The notes: generated from the sequence alone by a model not told the origin. A DNA stretch of 64,000 nt from Myxococcota bacterium (GCA_039030075.1 JBCCEW010000020.1:1-64000); one strand, 5' to 3'; counted from the stretch's first letter, positions 44,052-52,019 are shown. Translations and numbers: made by a program.

Positions 44052-45203
44052 CTACTTGCGGCGTCGCGCCGCCAGATGGATCGCGATCACGCCGAGGACG
44101 CCCACCGCGAGCAGGGCCGTCGGGCCGGGCTCGGGCAGGAACTCGAAGCGCGTCGTGCTCGTACCGCCGAAGTACAGATTGGCGGAACCGCCCAGGAACG
44201 GGATCAGGTTCGCCGCGAACGGCGTCACGAGCAGCAGGGTGCCCATACTCGAGGACGGGCCCGTGCGGTTGTCGCCACCCGTCTGGCTGCGGATCGTGAT
44301 GAACTGACCGCCGTTGTCCTCGGCCTTCACCATGCCCGTCGTGAAACGGGCCTGCCAGAGGCGCAGGGTGACCGGTGCCACGCCCATCGTCGCCAGGTTC
44401 GTGAAGAGCCCGGACTGGGTCACGAGCTGGGTGTTCACCGGGTCGTTGTGCCCGACCTTGCGCGGACCGGAGAGCCAGTAGCCCGAGATCACGACGCCGG
44501 GCGCCGCATTCACGGCCAGGTTCACGCGGCCCCCGCCCGAGGCGCGCCAGCCACCACCGAAGGTGTTGACGCCGGCAGTGCCCATGATCGTCTGCATCGG
44601 CGTTCCGAGAACCGTCGGGACCATGAACGTGAAGTTGCCGCCACCGCCGCCCGCGCGGAGGTGATGCGACTCGAGCCCCATGGTCGTGACCATGAAGTTC
44701 ATCTTGCCCATCGCCGTCGTCGTGGTCGTGACCGCGTTGTCGGCCGGAGCCGTCAGCCGGGCGAAACCCGTGCGGCCCGCGAGGATCGCCGGCAGGAACG
44801 CCGTCGGGAACGCGAGGAAGCAGGTGCTCGACGCGTACTGCGGCAGACCGTTGACGCCCGCGTTACCGGGGCGAGCCATGATCGTCATGTTCCCCGTCGT
44901 GGGACCCGGATCCCCGTACTGGAACGGGCGAACCGCCATCAGCGAACGCGGCGCGACCGTGCCGACCTCCGCGAAGCCGTGGCCCGGGAGCGACGCATTC
45001 AGGTGCGGCTGCAACCCCATGTTGCAACCGGGGATTCCATTCGGAGACACATCGACGGTGGCCGGGTTGCCGCCGTCGCCGATGCCAGCGGTGGAGGTGG
45101 AGTCGAACTCGACGATCACCGCGGCCGCCGGAAGTGCTGCCGCGATCAGTAAGGTGGAAGCGAGCAAGAGGCTCACTCTCGCCACGGATCTCCGGATCTT
45201 CAT
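44052..45203 (-). CDS. Exported PEP-CTERM protein of unknown function
   Basis: 383 residues; ATG after AGGAGAACCCAT. Signal peptide MKIRRSVARVSLLLASTLLI with AAALPAAA cleavage zone. The body is rich in Gly, Thr, Met and Asn (NMTIMARPGNAG; GGGGGNFTFMV; TMGVAPVTLRLW), suggesting an extended beta surface protein. The tail is FLPEPGPTALLAVGVLGVIA plus AARRRK, a PEP-CTERM sorting signal with PEPGPT in place of PEPST. Methionine content (many TM/FM/IM pairs) is unusually high for this class. Confidence 0.85.
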   Translation of the reverse strand: MKIRRSVARVSLLLASTLLIAAALPAAAVIVEFDSTSTAGIGDGGNPATVDVSPNGIPGCNMGLQPHLNASLPGHGFAEVGTVAPRSLMAVRPFQYGDPGPTTGNMTIMARPGNAGVNGLPQYASSTCFLAFPTAFLPAILAGRTGFARLTAPADNAVTTTTTAMGKMNFMVTTMGLESHHLRAGGGGGNFTFMVPTVLGTPMQTIMGTAGVNTFGGGWRASGGGRVNLAVNAAPGVVISGYWLSGPRKVGHNDPVNTQLVTQSGLFTNLATMGVAPVTLRLWQARFTTGMVKAEDNGGQFITIRSQTGGDNRTGPSSSMGTLLLVTPFAANLIPFLGGSANLYFGGTSTTRFEFLPEPGPTALLAVGVLGVIAIHLAARRRK

Positions 45204-45239
45204 ATGGGTTCTCCTATCAGGGTCGTTGGATTCACGATC

Positions 45240-45260
45240 CCGTGTCGCACCTCGACACGG
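45240..45260. other. Hairpin in the leader of the PEP-CTERM gene
   Basis: CCGTGTCG and CGACACGG form an exact 8-bp stem around CACCT, 37 bases before the start codon. It could be a leader element or operator; no further sign of a riboswitch was found. Confidence 0.35.
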
Positions 45261-45348
45261 TCGTCTTCGCGAGCACTCCGTTGGCTGAGGGGGCCGCAGG
45301 GGCGTTCGCTGGCTTGCGCACGTTCTGGCACATGACCTCCAATGGTGT

Positions 45349-45384
45349 CGGAGGAGCGCTGGGGTGTCCCCGGCCCCTCCTCCG
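45349..45384 (-). terminator. Terminator hairpin after the sulfatase gene
   Basis: CGGAGGAG/CTCCTCCG (8 bp) encloses a smaller GGGG/CCCC stem, beginning five bases after the sulfatase stop on the minus strand. No long T tract is present. Confidence 0.55.
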
Positions 45385-45388
45385 GCTC

Positions 45389-47038
45389 CTAGTTGGACCA
45401 GTAGATGTATTCGTCGCCCTCGGCGTCGGGGTGGGTCAGATCCTTGTCGATGTTGACCGGCATCGAGAGCTGACTCGCCCAGGCCGGCGGGGCCTGCTCG
45501 GCGTTGTGTGCCGCGAGCGCCGCTTCGAGCTCGGCCAGCTTCTCAGGCCGCCTCACCGAGAGGTCGCGCTGCTCGTTGGGGTCCTGAGCCAGGTCGAAGA
45601 GCCAGCGGCGGCCCGGCGGATCGCTGACGTTCAGCTTCCAACCGTCGACGATCGCCGACTGGGAGGCGCCGCTACGCCAGAAGAGGGCCCGGTGGGGGAC
45701 GCCCTCGGCCTCGCCCGTGGCGTAGGGGACCAGGTCGACGCCGTCGACCTGGCGGTCGCGCGGCAACGGCGCGCCTCCGGCGGCGGCCGCCGTCGCGTAC
45801 ATGTCGAAGTGGTGCACGGGCGCGTCGATCTCGGTGCCCGGGGCGATCCGGGCCGGCCACTTCGCGAAGAAGGGCACGTGGATCCCGCCCTCGAAGAGCG
45901 TGATCTTCCAGCCCCGGTAGGGGGCATTGACGTCGGGCAGCCCGATGTAGCCCGCTCCGCCGTTGTCCGACGTGAAGAGCACCAGCGTGTTCTCGGTCTG
46001 GCCGGTTCGCTCGAGGGCGTCCAGCACCTGACCGACGCCGCGATCGAGGCTTCGGATCATCGCCGCGTAGACCCGCTCGCGGTGGAGCTCGATATGGGAG
46101 AGGGCCTCGTAGTCTTCGCGCGTCGCCTGCAGAGGCGTGTGCGGCGCCCAATGGGCGAGATACAGGAAGAAGGGCCGCTCCTGGTTGGCCTCGATCACCT
46201 CGACGGCCTGCTCGGTGTAGTAGTCGGTCAGGTAGCCGCCCGGCTCGAAGGCCTCGCCTCCGTTGAAGGAGGCCGCGAAGCGCATGGCCGCCCACAGGAA
46301 CCGGTCGATCGGGTCGAAGTCTTGTTTCGCGTTGACGACTCCGGGGTGATCCTCCGGGAGGTAGAGGCCGCTCGCCATGTAGAGGCTCTCGTGGAAGCCC
46401 TGGTCGTGGGGGGCCATCCCGTTCGCGGTACCGAGGTGCCACTTGCCGATGTGGACGTTGTGGTAGCCCTGCTCGGCGAGCAGCTCCGCGATCGAGATCT
46501 CCGAGGCGGGCATGCCCATGTCCTCGAAGTCCAGCACCTCGGCGTTCTCGTGGATGACACGCTCACGAATCCGTCCTTCGGCGGGCGACAGGCGGGGCAC
46601 GAGCTGCATCATGCCCGGCGGCGTCGGCGTGAACTCGAAGCCGAAGCGCGTGCCGTAGCGGCCCGACATGATTGCGGCGCGCGACGGCGCACACGTGCCG
46701 TTTGCCGCGTAGCCATTCGTGAAGTTCACGCCCGCCGCCGCGATCGAATCGATGTGTGGCGTGGGGACCGTCCCGCCGGCGACGCCGCCCCCACCGAAGG
46801 TGAGATCGTTCCAACCCAGGTCGTCGGCCAGGATCAATACGATGTTCGGCGGACGCTCCGCCTTGGGGCGCCCGGTCGGGTCGGCGCCCGTCGACCAGGC
46901 GACGTCCTGGTGAGGGCCGACCGGCGTGCGCACGGCCATCAGCAGTTTCACTGCCGAAAGCGCGATCTCGAGCCGGAACGGGAAGAGGGCGGCGCCCGCG
47001 AGGAACAGGGCACCCAACACCAGCGCGACGCGTTTCAT
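45389..47038 (-). CDS. Type I sulfatase (arylsulfatase family)
   Basis: 549 residues. ATG after GGAGTGGGAGACCG. One N-terminal membrane helix (RVALVLGALFLAGAALFPF) suggests a periplasmic, anchored enzyme. NIVLILADDLGWND provides the metal Asp pair. The formylglycine signature is Cys116 in CAPSRAAIMSGR, which needs a formylglycine-generating enzyme not seen in this window. HIGKWHLG and LFTSDNGG are the other classical sulfatase blocks. It releases sulfate from an organic ester. Divergent from a TetR gene with a shared operator. Confidence 0.92.
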   Translation of the reverse strand: MKRVALVLGALFLAGAALFPFRLEIALSAVKLLMAVRTPVGPHQDVAWSTGADPTGRPKAERPPNIVLILADDLGWNDLTFGGGGVAGGTVPTPHIDSIAAAGVNFTNGYAANGTCAPSRAAIMSGRYGTRFGFEFTPTPPGMMQLVPRLSPAEGRIRERVIHENAEVLDFEDMGMPASEISIAELLAEQGYHNVHIGKWHLGTANGMAPHDQGFHESLYMASGLYLPEDHPGVVNAKQDFDPIDRFLWAAMRFAASFNGGEAFEPGGYLTDYYTEQAVEVIEANQERPFFLYLAHWAPHTPLQATREDYEALSHIELHRERVYAAMIRSLDRGVGQVLDALERTGQTENTLVLFTSDNGGAGYIGLPDVNAPYRGWKITLFEGGIHVPFFAKWPARIAPGTEIDAPVHHFDMYATAAAAGGAPLPRDRQVDGVDLVPYATGEAEGVPHRALFWRSGASQSAIVDGWKLNVSDPPGRRWLFDLAQDPNEQRDLSVRRPEKLAELEAALAAHNAEQAPPAWASQLSMPVNIDKDLTHPDAEGDEYIYWSN

Positions 47039-47051
47039 CGGTCTCCCACTC

Positions 47052-47093
47052 CCTCGGGATCGGACGGGATTGCCTCGGGATCGGACGGAATCG
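47052..47093. repeat. Two tandem 21-bp direct repeats
   Basis: CCTCGGGATCGGACGGGATTG is followed directly by a second copy with three changes at the end region (GGAATCG), just upstream of the sulfatase start. GGATCGGA recurs once more partially to 47098. It may be a slipped duplication or a regulator-binding array. Confidence 0.6.
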
Positions 47094-47121
47094 GATCCTT
47101 GGCCAACCCGGCGCTCTGCTC

Positions 47122-47144
47122 TATCGTCACTCGGAGTGACAATA
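47122..47144. promoter_or_regulatory. Putative TetR operator, 23-bp dyad
   Basis: TATnGTCACT-CGG-AGTGACnATA: the central GTCACT/AGTGAC arms are exact and the outer TAT/ATA also match. TTGGCC and TATCGT, 17 bases apart (47099-47127), place a plus-strand promoter on it. It lies in the divergent gap between sulfatase and TetR. Confidence 0.6.
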
Positions 47145-47162
47145 CACGATTCCGGGCGCGAG

Positions 47163-47741
47163 GTGAAGGACGGTCGCCATGCCCGCTCGCAGCGCACGCG
47201 CGCGGCGGTGGCCGAGGCGATGCTGGATTGCCTGCAGGCCGGCCTGCTCCGCCCGTCGGCCGCGGAAGTCGCGGAACGCGCGGGCGTCTCGAAGCGCGCG
47301 GTCTTTCGACACTTCGACAACATGGAGGCCCTCCTCCAGGAGATCGCGACGCTCCAGACCGCCCGCGTGATCGCCCAGCTGCCCCGGGTCGCGACCGACG
47401 GCCCGCTCGACGTCCGGATCGCGTCGCTGGTTCGAAACTCGGCCGAGCGAAACGAGATCATCGCGCCGGTGCGTCGCGCCGCCCTGCTCATGGAGCCCTT
47501 CTCCGAGGTGATTCAGCACGGCCACAAAGAGGTCCGAGACCAGGTTCGCCGGCAGGTGCGGGTGGTGTTCGCCGACGAACTCGCTGCGCTCGAGGAGGCC
47601 GATCGCCGCGCGCGGGTCGCCACCCTGCGCGCGTTGCTCTCGTTCCACTACTGGGACGAGCTGCGGCGTCGCGAACGGCTGTCGAGCGGTGCAGCGCGGC
47701 GCCTGCTCGAGGACGCGATCCGGACCTTGCTGCAGCCGTAG
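47163..47741 (+). CDS. TetR-family regulator divergent from sulfatase
   Basis: 192 residues from GTG 47163, where the protein begins with the usual KDGRHARSQRTRAA arm; GTG 47136 inside the operator is an alternative adding nine residues. HTH: LLRPSAAEVAERAGVSKRAVFRHFDNMEALLQEI, in part. Likely represses itself and the divergent sulfatase through 47122-47144. Confidence 0.82.
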   Translation: MKDGRHARSQRTRAAVAEAMLDCLQAGLLRPSAAEVAERAGVSKRAVFRHFDNMEALLQEIATLQTARVIAQLPRVATDGPLDVRIASLVRNSAERNEIIAPVRRAALLMEPFSEVIQHGHKEVRDQVRRQVRVVFADELAALEEADRRARVATLRALLSFHYWDELRRRERLSSGAARRLLEDAIRTLLQP

Positions 47742-48046
47742 CGCACCGCGGGTGTATCCGGGTTGACATCTTCCCGTCCACGAACCGCCTAGGCTGCAAC
47801 CTGGGTCAGGGAATCACGGTTTCCGCAATGCGGCGGCTTCAGGGCTCCATACCTCGGGTGGAGAGGGCCGGCGAGTATGCGGGAGGCCCGTGGCTCTGCC
47901 GACGGGTCGTTGTTTCGACGGGACGGGCGACGTGTGGGGCGCCACCTACGCGTGCGAGGCATCGCGGTTCTAGGACGAGCGCGCGCAGCCGTCGCAGCCC
48001 GTTCCGTCGAGCAACATCGGTTGGGTCGACTTGCCGGCGGGTCGCC
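47742..48046. other. 305-base gap between convergent genes, no gene seen
   Basis: No frame looks coding. A TTGACAT at 47763 has no good -10 at proper distance. Short GC-rich stems can be drawn, but none is a convincing terminator, tRNA or riboswitch. Confidence 0.4.
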
Positions 48047-49531
48047 TCAGGCGGACGCCGCCTCGGCGACCATCTTGCGCGCCACCCGCTCGGCGATCAT
48101 CACGCAGCCCAGATAGGTGTTGCCCGACGGGATCGTCGGCATCACGGAGGCGTCGCAGACGCGCAGGCCTGGGATGCCGTGCACCCGGCAGTCCGCGTCG
48201 AGGACCGTGCCCATCGGGCACGTGCTGGTCATGTGGGCGTAGCTGATCGTGAGTTGCTCGAGCGCCGTCGCGACGGCGTCGGGCGCGCGCAGGTCGTGCG
48301 GCACGACGGGTTCGCAGCCAAGGCTGCGCGCGGCGCTGGACTGCTCCCAGGCCGCGATCCGCGCGAAGGCATGCCCCAGTCGCGCGGGCGTGTCCTCGGG
48401 GAGGGGAGGGGCTTCCACGGCAGGGCCCGCTTCGAGGGACTCGCCCAGTCGCACGCTGCCGCGGTTGCTCGAGCGCATCGAGAAGACGGCCAGCATGAAG
48501 GTGGTGTCATCCTCGCCCGGCGGCGGCGCGATCGGGAAGGCGTGGTAGTCGACGTCCTTTCCGTTCGAGGCGCCCACCATCACCGCCTGGGCCGGGCCTC
48601 CGACACCGCCGCGTGGGCCCGGGTGCCGGTACAGGATCCCGGGGCCGAGGTGGTCGCTCATCGTGCGGCCGACGGGCAGGTCGGCGCGCACCGCGAGGCC
48701 GTGGTCGGCCAGGTGATCGGCGGGGCCGATGCCCGATTGCAGCAAGAGAAAGGGCGTGAACAGCGCACCGGCGGCCAGCACGACTTCGTCGGCTTCGAGG
48801 GTCTCGCCGGTCGCGAGGGTGACGCCTCCCACGCGGACTCCGTCGAAGACGAGGGCGCGGACCTCGGCCTGTGTGCGCAGCGTGAAGTTGTCCCGCGCGC
48901 GCACCTTCTCGTCGAGGTAGGCGAGGCTGGTCGTCACGCGCCGCGCGTTCTCGTCGATCGTCACGGGGAAGAACCCGATCCCGGGCAGCTGCGCCGGATC
49001 CTGGATGTCGGCGACCGCCGGCTCGCCAACCTCGAGCATGCCTTCGTAGTACGCACGCTGGGCGTGGCCGAGTTCGTCCATGCGCCAGCGCCGAACGGGC
49101 AGAGGGCCCGCGTCGCCGTGGATGGGCGAGGCGCCGAAGTCGAGGTCGCGCTCGGCGGCGATGAAGGTGCTCTCCACGTCTGCCCAGCCCCAGCCTTCGA
49201 GGCCCGCCGCCTCCCACGCGTCGTAGTCGGGCGGCAGTCCGCGCAGCGTGGCCAGGCCATTGATTGCAGAACAGCCACCGAGGAGGCGTCCTTGTTGCAT
49301 CGGAATCGCCCCGGTCTCCGTGGCCATCACGGTCAACGCGATCGGCGCGGCTCCCTGCCAGAGGTTGGGGGCCTCGGCTGGCGTGAGAATGGCGTCGTCG
49401 TAGGCATCGTGGTCGGGCCCGGCTTCGAGCAGGGTGACCGAGAGCGACGGTGTCTCGCTCAGTCGCGCGGCCAGGACGGCACCGGCGGTCCCGCCGCCAA
49501 CGATGATGATCCGCTTCGCTTCGGAATCCAT
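48047..49531 (-). CDS. GMC-family FAD oxidoreductase
   Basis: 494 residues; ATG after GAGGAACCC. Rossmann motif IIIVGGGTAGAVLAARLSE, the GMC signature region MQQGRLLGGCSAINGLATLRG, ADEVVLAAGALFTPFLLLQSGIGP, and the C-terminal active-site block MTSTCPMGTVLDADCRVHGIPGLRVCDASVMP (in parts) containing the His/Asn pair replaced here by Cys-Pro-Met near the usual HxxGT. It oxidises an alcohol, choline-like or sterol-type substrate. Third gene of the selenoprotein-DDN-GMC operon. Confidence 0.88.
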   Translation of the reverse strand: MDSEAKRIIIVGGGTAGAVLAARLSETPSLSVTLLEAGPDHDAYDDAILTPAEAPNLWQGAAPIALTVMATETGAIPMQQGRLLGGCSAINGLATLRGLPPDYDAWEAAGLEGWGWADVESTFIAAERDLDFGASPIHGDAGPLPVRRWRMDELGHAQRAYYEGMLEVGEPAVADIQDPAQLPGIGFFPVTIDENARRVTTSLAYLDEKVRARDNFTLRTQAEVRALVFDGVRVGGVTLATGETLEADEVVLAAGALFTPFLLLQSGIGPADHLADHGLAVRADLPVGRTMSDHLGPGILYRHPGPRGGVGGPAQAVMVGASNGKDVDYHAFPIAPPPGEDDTTFMLAVFSMRSSNRGSVRLGESLEAGPAVEAPPLPEDTPARLGHAFARIAAWEQSSAARSLGCEPVVPHDLRAPDAVATALEQLTISYAHMTSTCPMGTVLDADCRVHGIPGLRVCDASVMPTIPSGNTYLGCVMIAERVARKMVAEAASA

Positions 49532-49566
49532 GGGTTCCTCGTCGCCGCCCGATGGGCGGCTGGGCA

Positions 49567-50055
49567 CTACGCCGCGGAGGCGTCGCTCCTGGGATCCAAG
49601 CGGTAGACCTGGATGTTGCGTTCGGTCTTGGCGCGATACTTCGCGTAGTTCGGAATGTTGAGGCAGAGCCGCTCCCAGACGACTTCCTTCGCGTCATCGG
49701 AAAGTCGCGCCGCGTACACGGGGGTGGCCTGGTCGCCCAGATGCATCACGGCCTCGGGATTGGCCTGCAGGTTGTAGGACCACGCGGGATGGTGTTCACC
49801 GCCGAAGTTGCTGGCGACCACGTAGACGGCGCCGTCGACCTCGGTGTAGGCGAGCTGGGCGTCGCGTTGCTCGCCCGACTTGCGGCCGCGGGTGGTCAGG
49901 ACCAACTGGGGGACCACCACCGGTCCCGACGTGGTGAGCCGCCCCCCCGTCTTCTTGTAGATCCAGGGGTCGAACCGAGCGGCGACCGCCTTCGACAGCC
50001 AGACGCCGATGGGGGTGGTCGCGAGCCACAACTGAAAGTGTTTCATGCTCGCCAT
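49567..50055 (-). CDS. DDN-type deazaflavin (F420) dependent nitroreductase family protein
   Basis: 162 residues; ATG with CGGAG upstream, 15 bases after the selenoprotein stop. Split beta-barrel of the DDN/DUF385 family: VPQLVLTTRGRKSGEQRDAQLAY, VYVVASNFGGEHHPAWSYNLQANPEA (F420-binding basic and Gly-Gly segments, in parts), and YAKYRAKTERNIQVYRL. Family members reduce quinones, furans or nitro groups using F420H2. Together with the LLM gene it suggests F420 use by this organism. Confidence 0.87.
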   Translation of the reverse strand: MASMKHFQLWLATTPIGVWLSKAVAARFDPWIYKKTGGRLTTSGPVVVPQLVLTTRGRKSGEQRDAQLAYTEVDGAVYVVASNFGGEHHPAWSYNLQANPEAVMHLGDQATPVYAARLSDDAKEVVWERLCLNIPNYAKYRAKTERNIQVYRLDPRSDASAA

Positions 50056-50070
50056 GGGGCTCCGTTGCTG

Positions 50071-51249
50071 TCAGGCGGGCTCGTTCGCGAGCCCGACGTT
50101 CTGGAAGCGGGCGTTGACTTCGCGCACGGCCGGCACCGCTTTCCACAGCCACGCGCCGAAGACCAGGGCCACGAGCCAGGTCGGTAGGAAGAACGCGGCG
50201 GCAACCCACGCCGCCGCGAAGCCAAGGAGGCGCAACGCCGCGACACGGATGCGCTGGTTGGGCGTGCTCCCCTCGGAGCGCTGCTCGAAGGGGACGGGTC
50301 GCAGGAACCAGCCGTTCGCCAGCAGCAGCATCACGAACAGCGGCCACGGCGCCGGCGTGGCGTCGAGCTCGGGGTCGGCATCCAGCGGCGCGTCGGTCGT
50401 GTCCCCGTCCTCCCCCGCCGTTCGAACGCGTCGCCAGACGTAGGCCGGGGTGGGGCGCGCGATCGCGCCGCCGATGTTCTGGCGGCTCGGCCGGGAGCGC
50501 CAGCGGTAGAGCACGCGACCCTCGCGGGAGAGCACCAGTACGCCGGGCTGGAAATAGCCCTTGGGGTGGGAGACCCAGTCGGCGGCGATCCACGCACTCC
50601 CCTCGCGTTCGTCGCCCCAATCGGCGGTGAAGAGCGAGAGCCAACCGCGCTGCGCGCACGCGCCCGCGATCTCCTGATGCGGGTCGCCGACGTGCACGAG
50701 ACCCGTCTCCCAGTCGTCCTGGGCGTTGCGCGCAAGCGTCTGGGGTTCGCTCGTGACGGCGTAGACTTCGCCGCCGGCCGCGCGGATCTCGTCGAGCACG
50801 CCTTCCTTCACGTAGCCGCGCAACTCGCGGCGACAGGGCGGTCACCAGAAGCCGCGGTAGAAGAGCACCACCGTGAACGCGTGCTGGGGCACGGTCTTCT
50901 CGAGCCAATCGGACCGCACGCCCGCCGGCGGATCGAGGAGGGGCGCCGGGGAGCCGTCTTCGGGGGCCGCGTCGTCCAGATTTGCCGGGTCGTCCAGATG
51001 CGCCACGTCGAAACCCGCGGGCGCAGACGAGATCGAGAAGCGTTCGCGCAGACAGACGTCCTGGCCGTCCTCTTCTCCGCACAGGATCAGCTGGAACTCC
51101 CGCACCGTGTCGTCGCTCGCGGGGACCGTGTCCGGGTCGAGGATCCCGGTGAGCTTGAACTCGCTGCCGCGTTCGCGCGAGAACGAGGCCCGGGCGGCTT
51201 CGGCCGCATCGGCGAGATGCGGCGGGATCGTCTCTTCGATTCGGGGCAT
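50071..51249 (-). CDS. Selenocysteine-containing peroxiredoxin-like membrane protein
   Basis: 392 residues if TGA at 50844-50842 is read as selenocysteine 136. The frame is unbroken on both sides. Before it: FTVVLFYRGFW; after it: PPCRRELRGYV. This is the AhpC/TSA-like FYRGxW-C-xx-C active site with Sec in place of the first Cys (Sec136, Cys139). The thioredoxin fold continues after it (GGEVYAVTSEP, LVHVGDPHQEIAGA, FQPGVLVLSREGRVLYRW) and needs the N-terminal part to be complete. The C-terminus has two to three membrane helices (PLFVMLLLANGWFL; LGFAAAWVAAAFFLPTWLVA). A bSECIS-like hairpin follows the TGA. First gene of an operon with DDN and GMC oxidoreductases. Confidence 0.85.
50812..50834 (-). 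other. SECIS-like hairpin downstream of the in-frame TGA
   Basis: In the minus-strand RNA, GCCGCG and CGCGGC form an exact 6-bp stem with the loop AGUUG, extended by a G-C and U-A pair below one C/U mismatch. The loop begins 17 bases after the UGA and has G as its second base. These are the features expected of bacterial SECIS elements (short stem, small loop with early G, 16-37 bases after UGA). Confidence 0.6.
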
Positions 51250-51285
51250 CACGGGACCTCGCATCGATTTTCCGTTGCCTGTGCT

Positions 51286-51314
51286 AGATTAGGTCGCGCT
51301 ACCTAATTCGTCAA
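51286..51314 (-). promoter_or_regulatory. Promoter of the selenoprotein operon
   Basis: On the minus strand TTGACG (51314-51309) and TAATCT (51291-51286) are separated by 17 bases. The start would be near 51279, leaving a leader of about 30 bases before the ATG at 51249. Confidence 0.5.
51288..51307. promoter_or_regulatory. TetR operator over the selenoprotein promoter
   Basis: ATTAGGT-CGCGCT-ACCTAAT: 18 of 20 positions are symmetric, with exact 7-bp arms and a GCGC centre. It fills the spacer between the -35 and -10 of the selenoprotein promoter and lies 38 bases before the divergent TetR start, so one repressor dimer could control both. Confidence 0.65.
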
Positions 51315-51344
51315 CCGGTTCCGTTCGATTCCACGGGGGGGCGC

Positions 51345-52019
51345 ATGAGCGAGCGCGAGAGCACGCCGGATCGCATCCTGGAGGCTGGCCGCCGGCTCTT
51401 CAACGACCAGGGCTATGCCGCGACGACCCTCACGGAGATCGCCGCCGAGGTCGGGATCTCCCAGGGCAACCTCACCTACCACTTCCCCACGAAGCAGGAT
51501 CTCGCGCTGCGGCTCGAGGCCCAGACCCGTGCCCGCTTTCACGCGCGCCGCGCCGAGGCACGCCCGGGCGACGTCGCCGACGACTACGTCGCCCACCTCC
51601 TGTTCGGGATGAACACCATCTGGGACAGTCGCTTCATTCTCCGAGATCGCGCCCAGTACCTCGATGCTGCACAGCTCGAACCCGATCCGGACCTCGCGGC
51701 CGATTTCGATGATCTCTTTGCGCTGCTCGCGCGTACCGAGAAGGAAGGGCTGTTTCGGCGAGACCTCGGCGTCGACCTGCGAGTCCTGGTGCGTTCGCTG
51801 TGGATCGTGAGCCGCTACTGGATGGATCACCTGCGCGAGGCGGAGGGGCTGCAGCAGATCGGCTGGGAGGATCAGGAGCGGGGCATTCAGCACCATTTCG
51901 CGGTGCTCCTGCCCTGTCTGACCGCCCCTGCGCGGCGCCGCTTCGAGGCCGCGCTGCATCGGGCCGTCGATGCGCCGGCGTCGGCGATGCGCGCTCGGGA
52001 CGCGGCGGCGCATGGCTAA
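51345..52019 (+). CDS. TetR-family regulator divergent from the selenoprotein operon
   Basis: 224 residues; ATG after GGGGGGGCGC. HTH: AATTLTEIAAEVGISQGNLTYHFPTKQDLALRLE, in part; the C-domain (LVRSLWIVSRYWMDHL) is like many lipid- or redox-stress-linked AcrR proteins. The clean palindrome at 51288-51307 is the expected binding site, making this the probable repressor of the selenoprotein-DDN-GMC operon. Confidence 0.9.
   Translation: MSERESTPDRILEAGRRLFNDQGYAATTLTEIAAEVGISQGNLTYHFPTKQDLALRLEAQTRARFHARRAEARPGDVADDYVAHLLFGMNTIWDSRFILRDRAQYLDAAQLEPDPDLAADFDDLFALLARTEKEGLFRRDLGVDLRVLVRSLWIVSRYWMDHLREAEGLQQIGWEDQERGIQHHFAVLLPCLTAPARRRFEAALHRAVDAPASAMRARDAAAHG

Noticed and set aside
47763-47790. 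TTGACAT with TAGGCT as a promoter in the 47742-48046 gap
   Set aside because: Spacing of 21 bases is too long and no gene follows in that direction.
45134-49606. Open frame of about 1490 codons on the plus strand
   Set aside because: It lies antisense to the sulfatase and GMC genes, which have clear motifs, and its composition (His, Arg, Gly, Val rich) is that of GC-rich antisense sequence.
50842-51264. Reading the selenoprotein as a truncated gene or as a frameshifted pseudogene
   Set aside because: No frame change is needed; only one TGA interrupts the frame, at the redox position, and both sides are well conserved in pattern.
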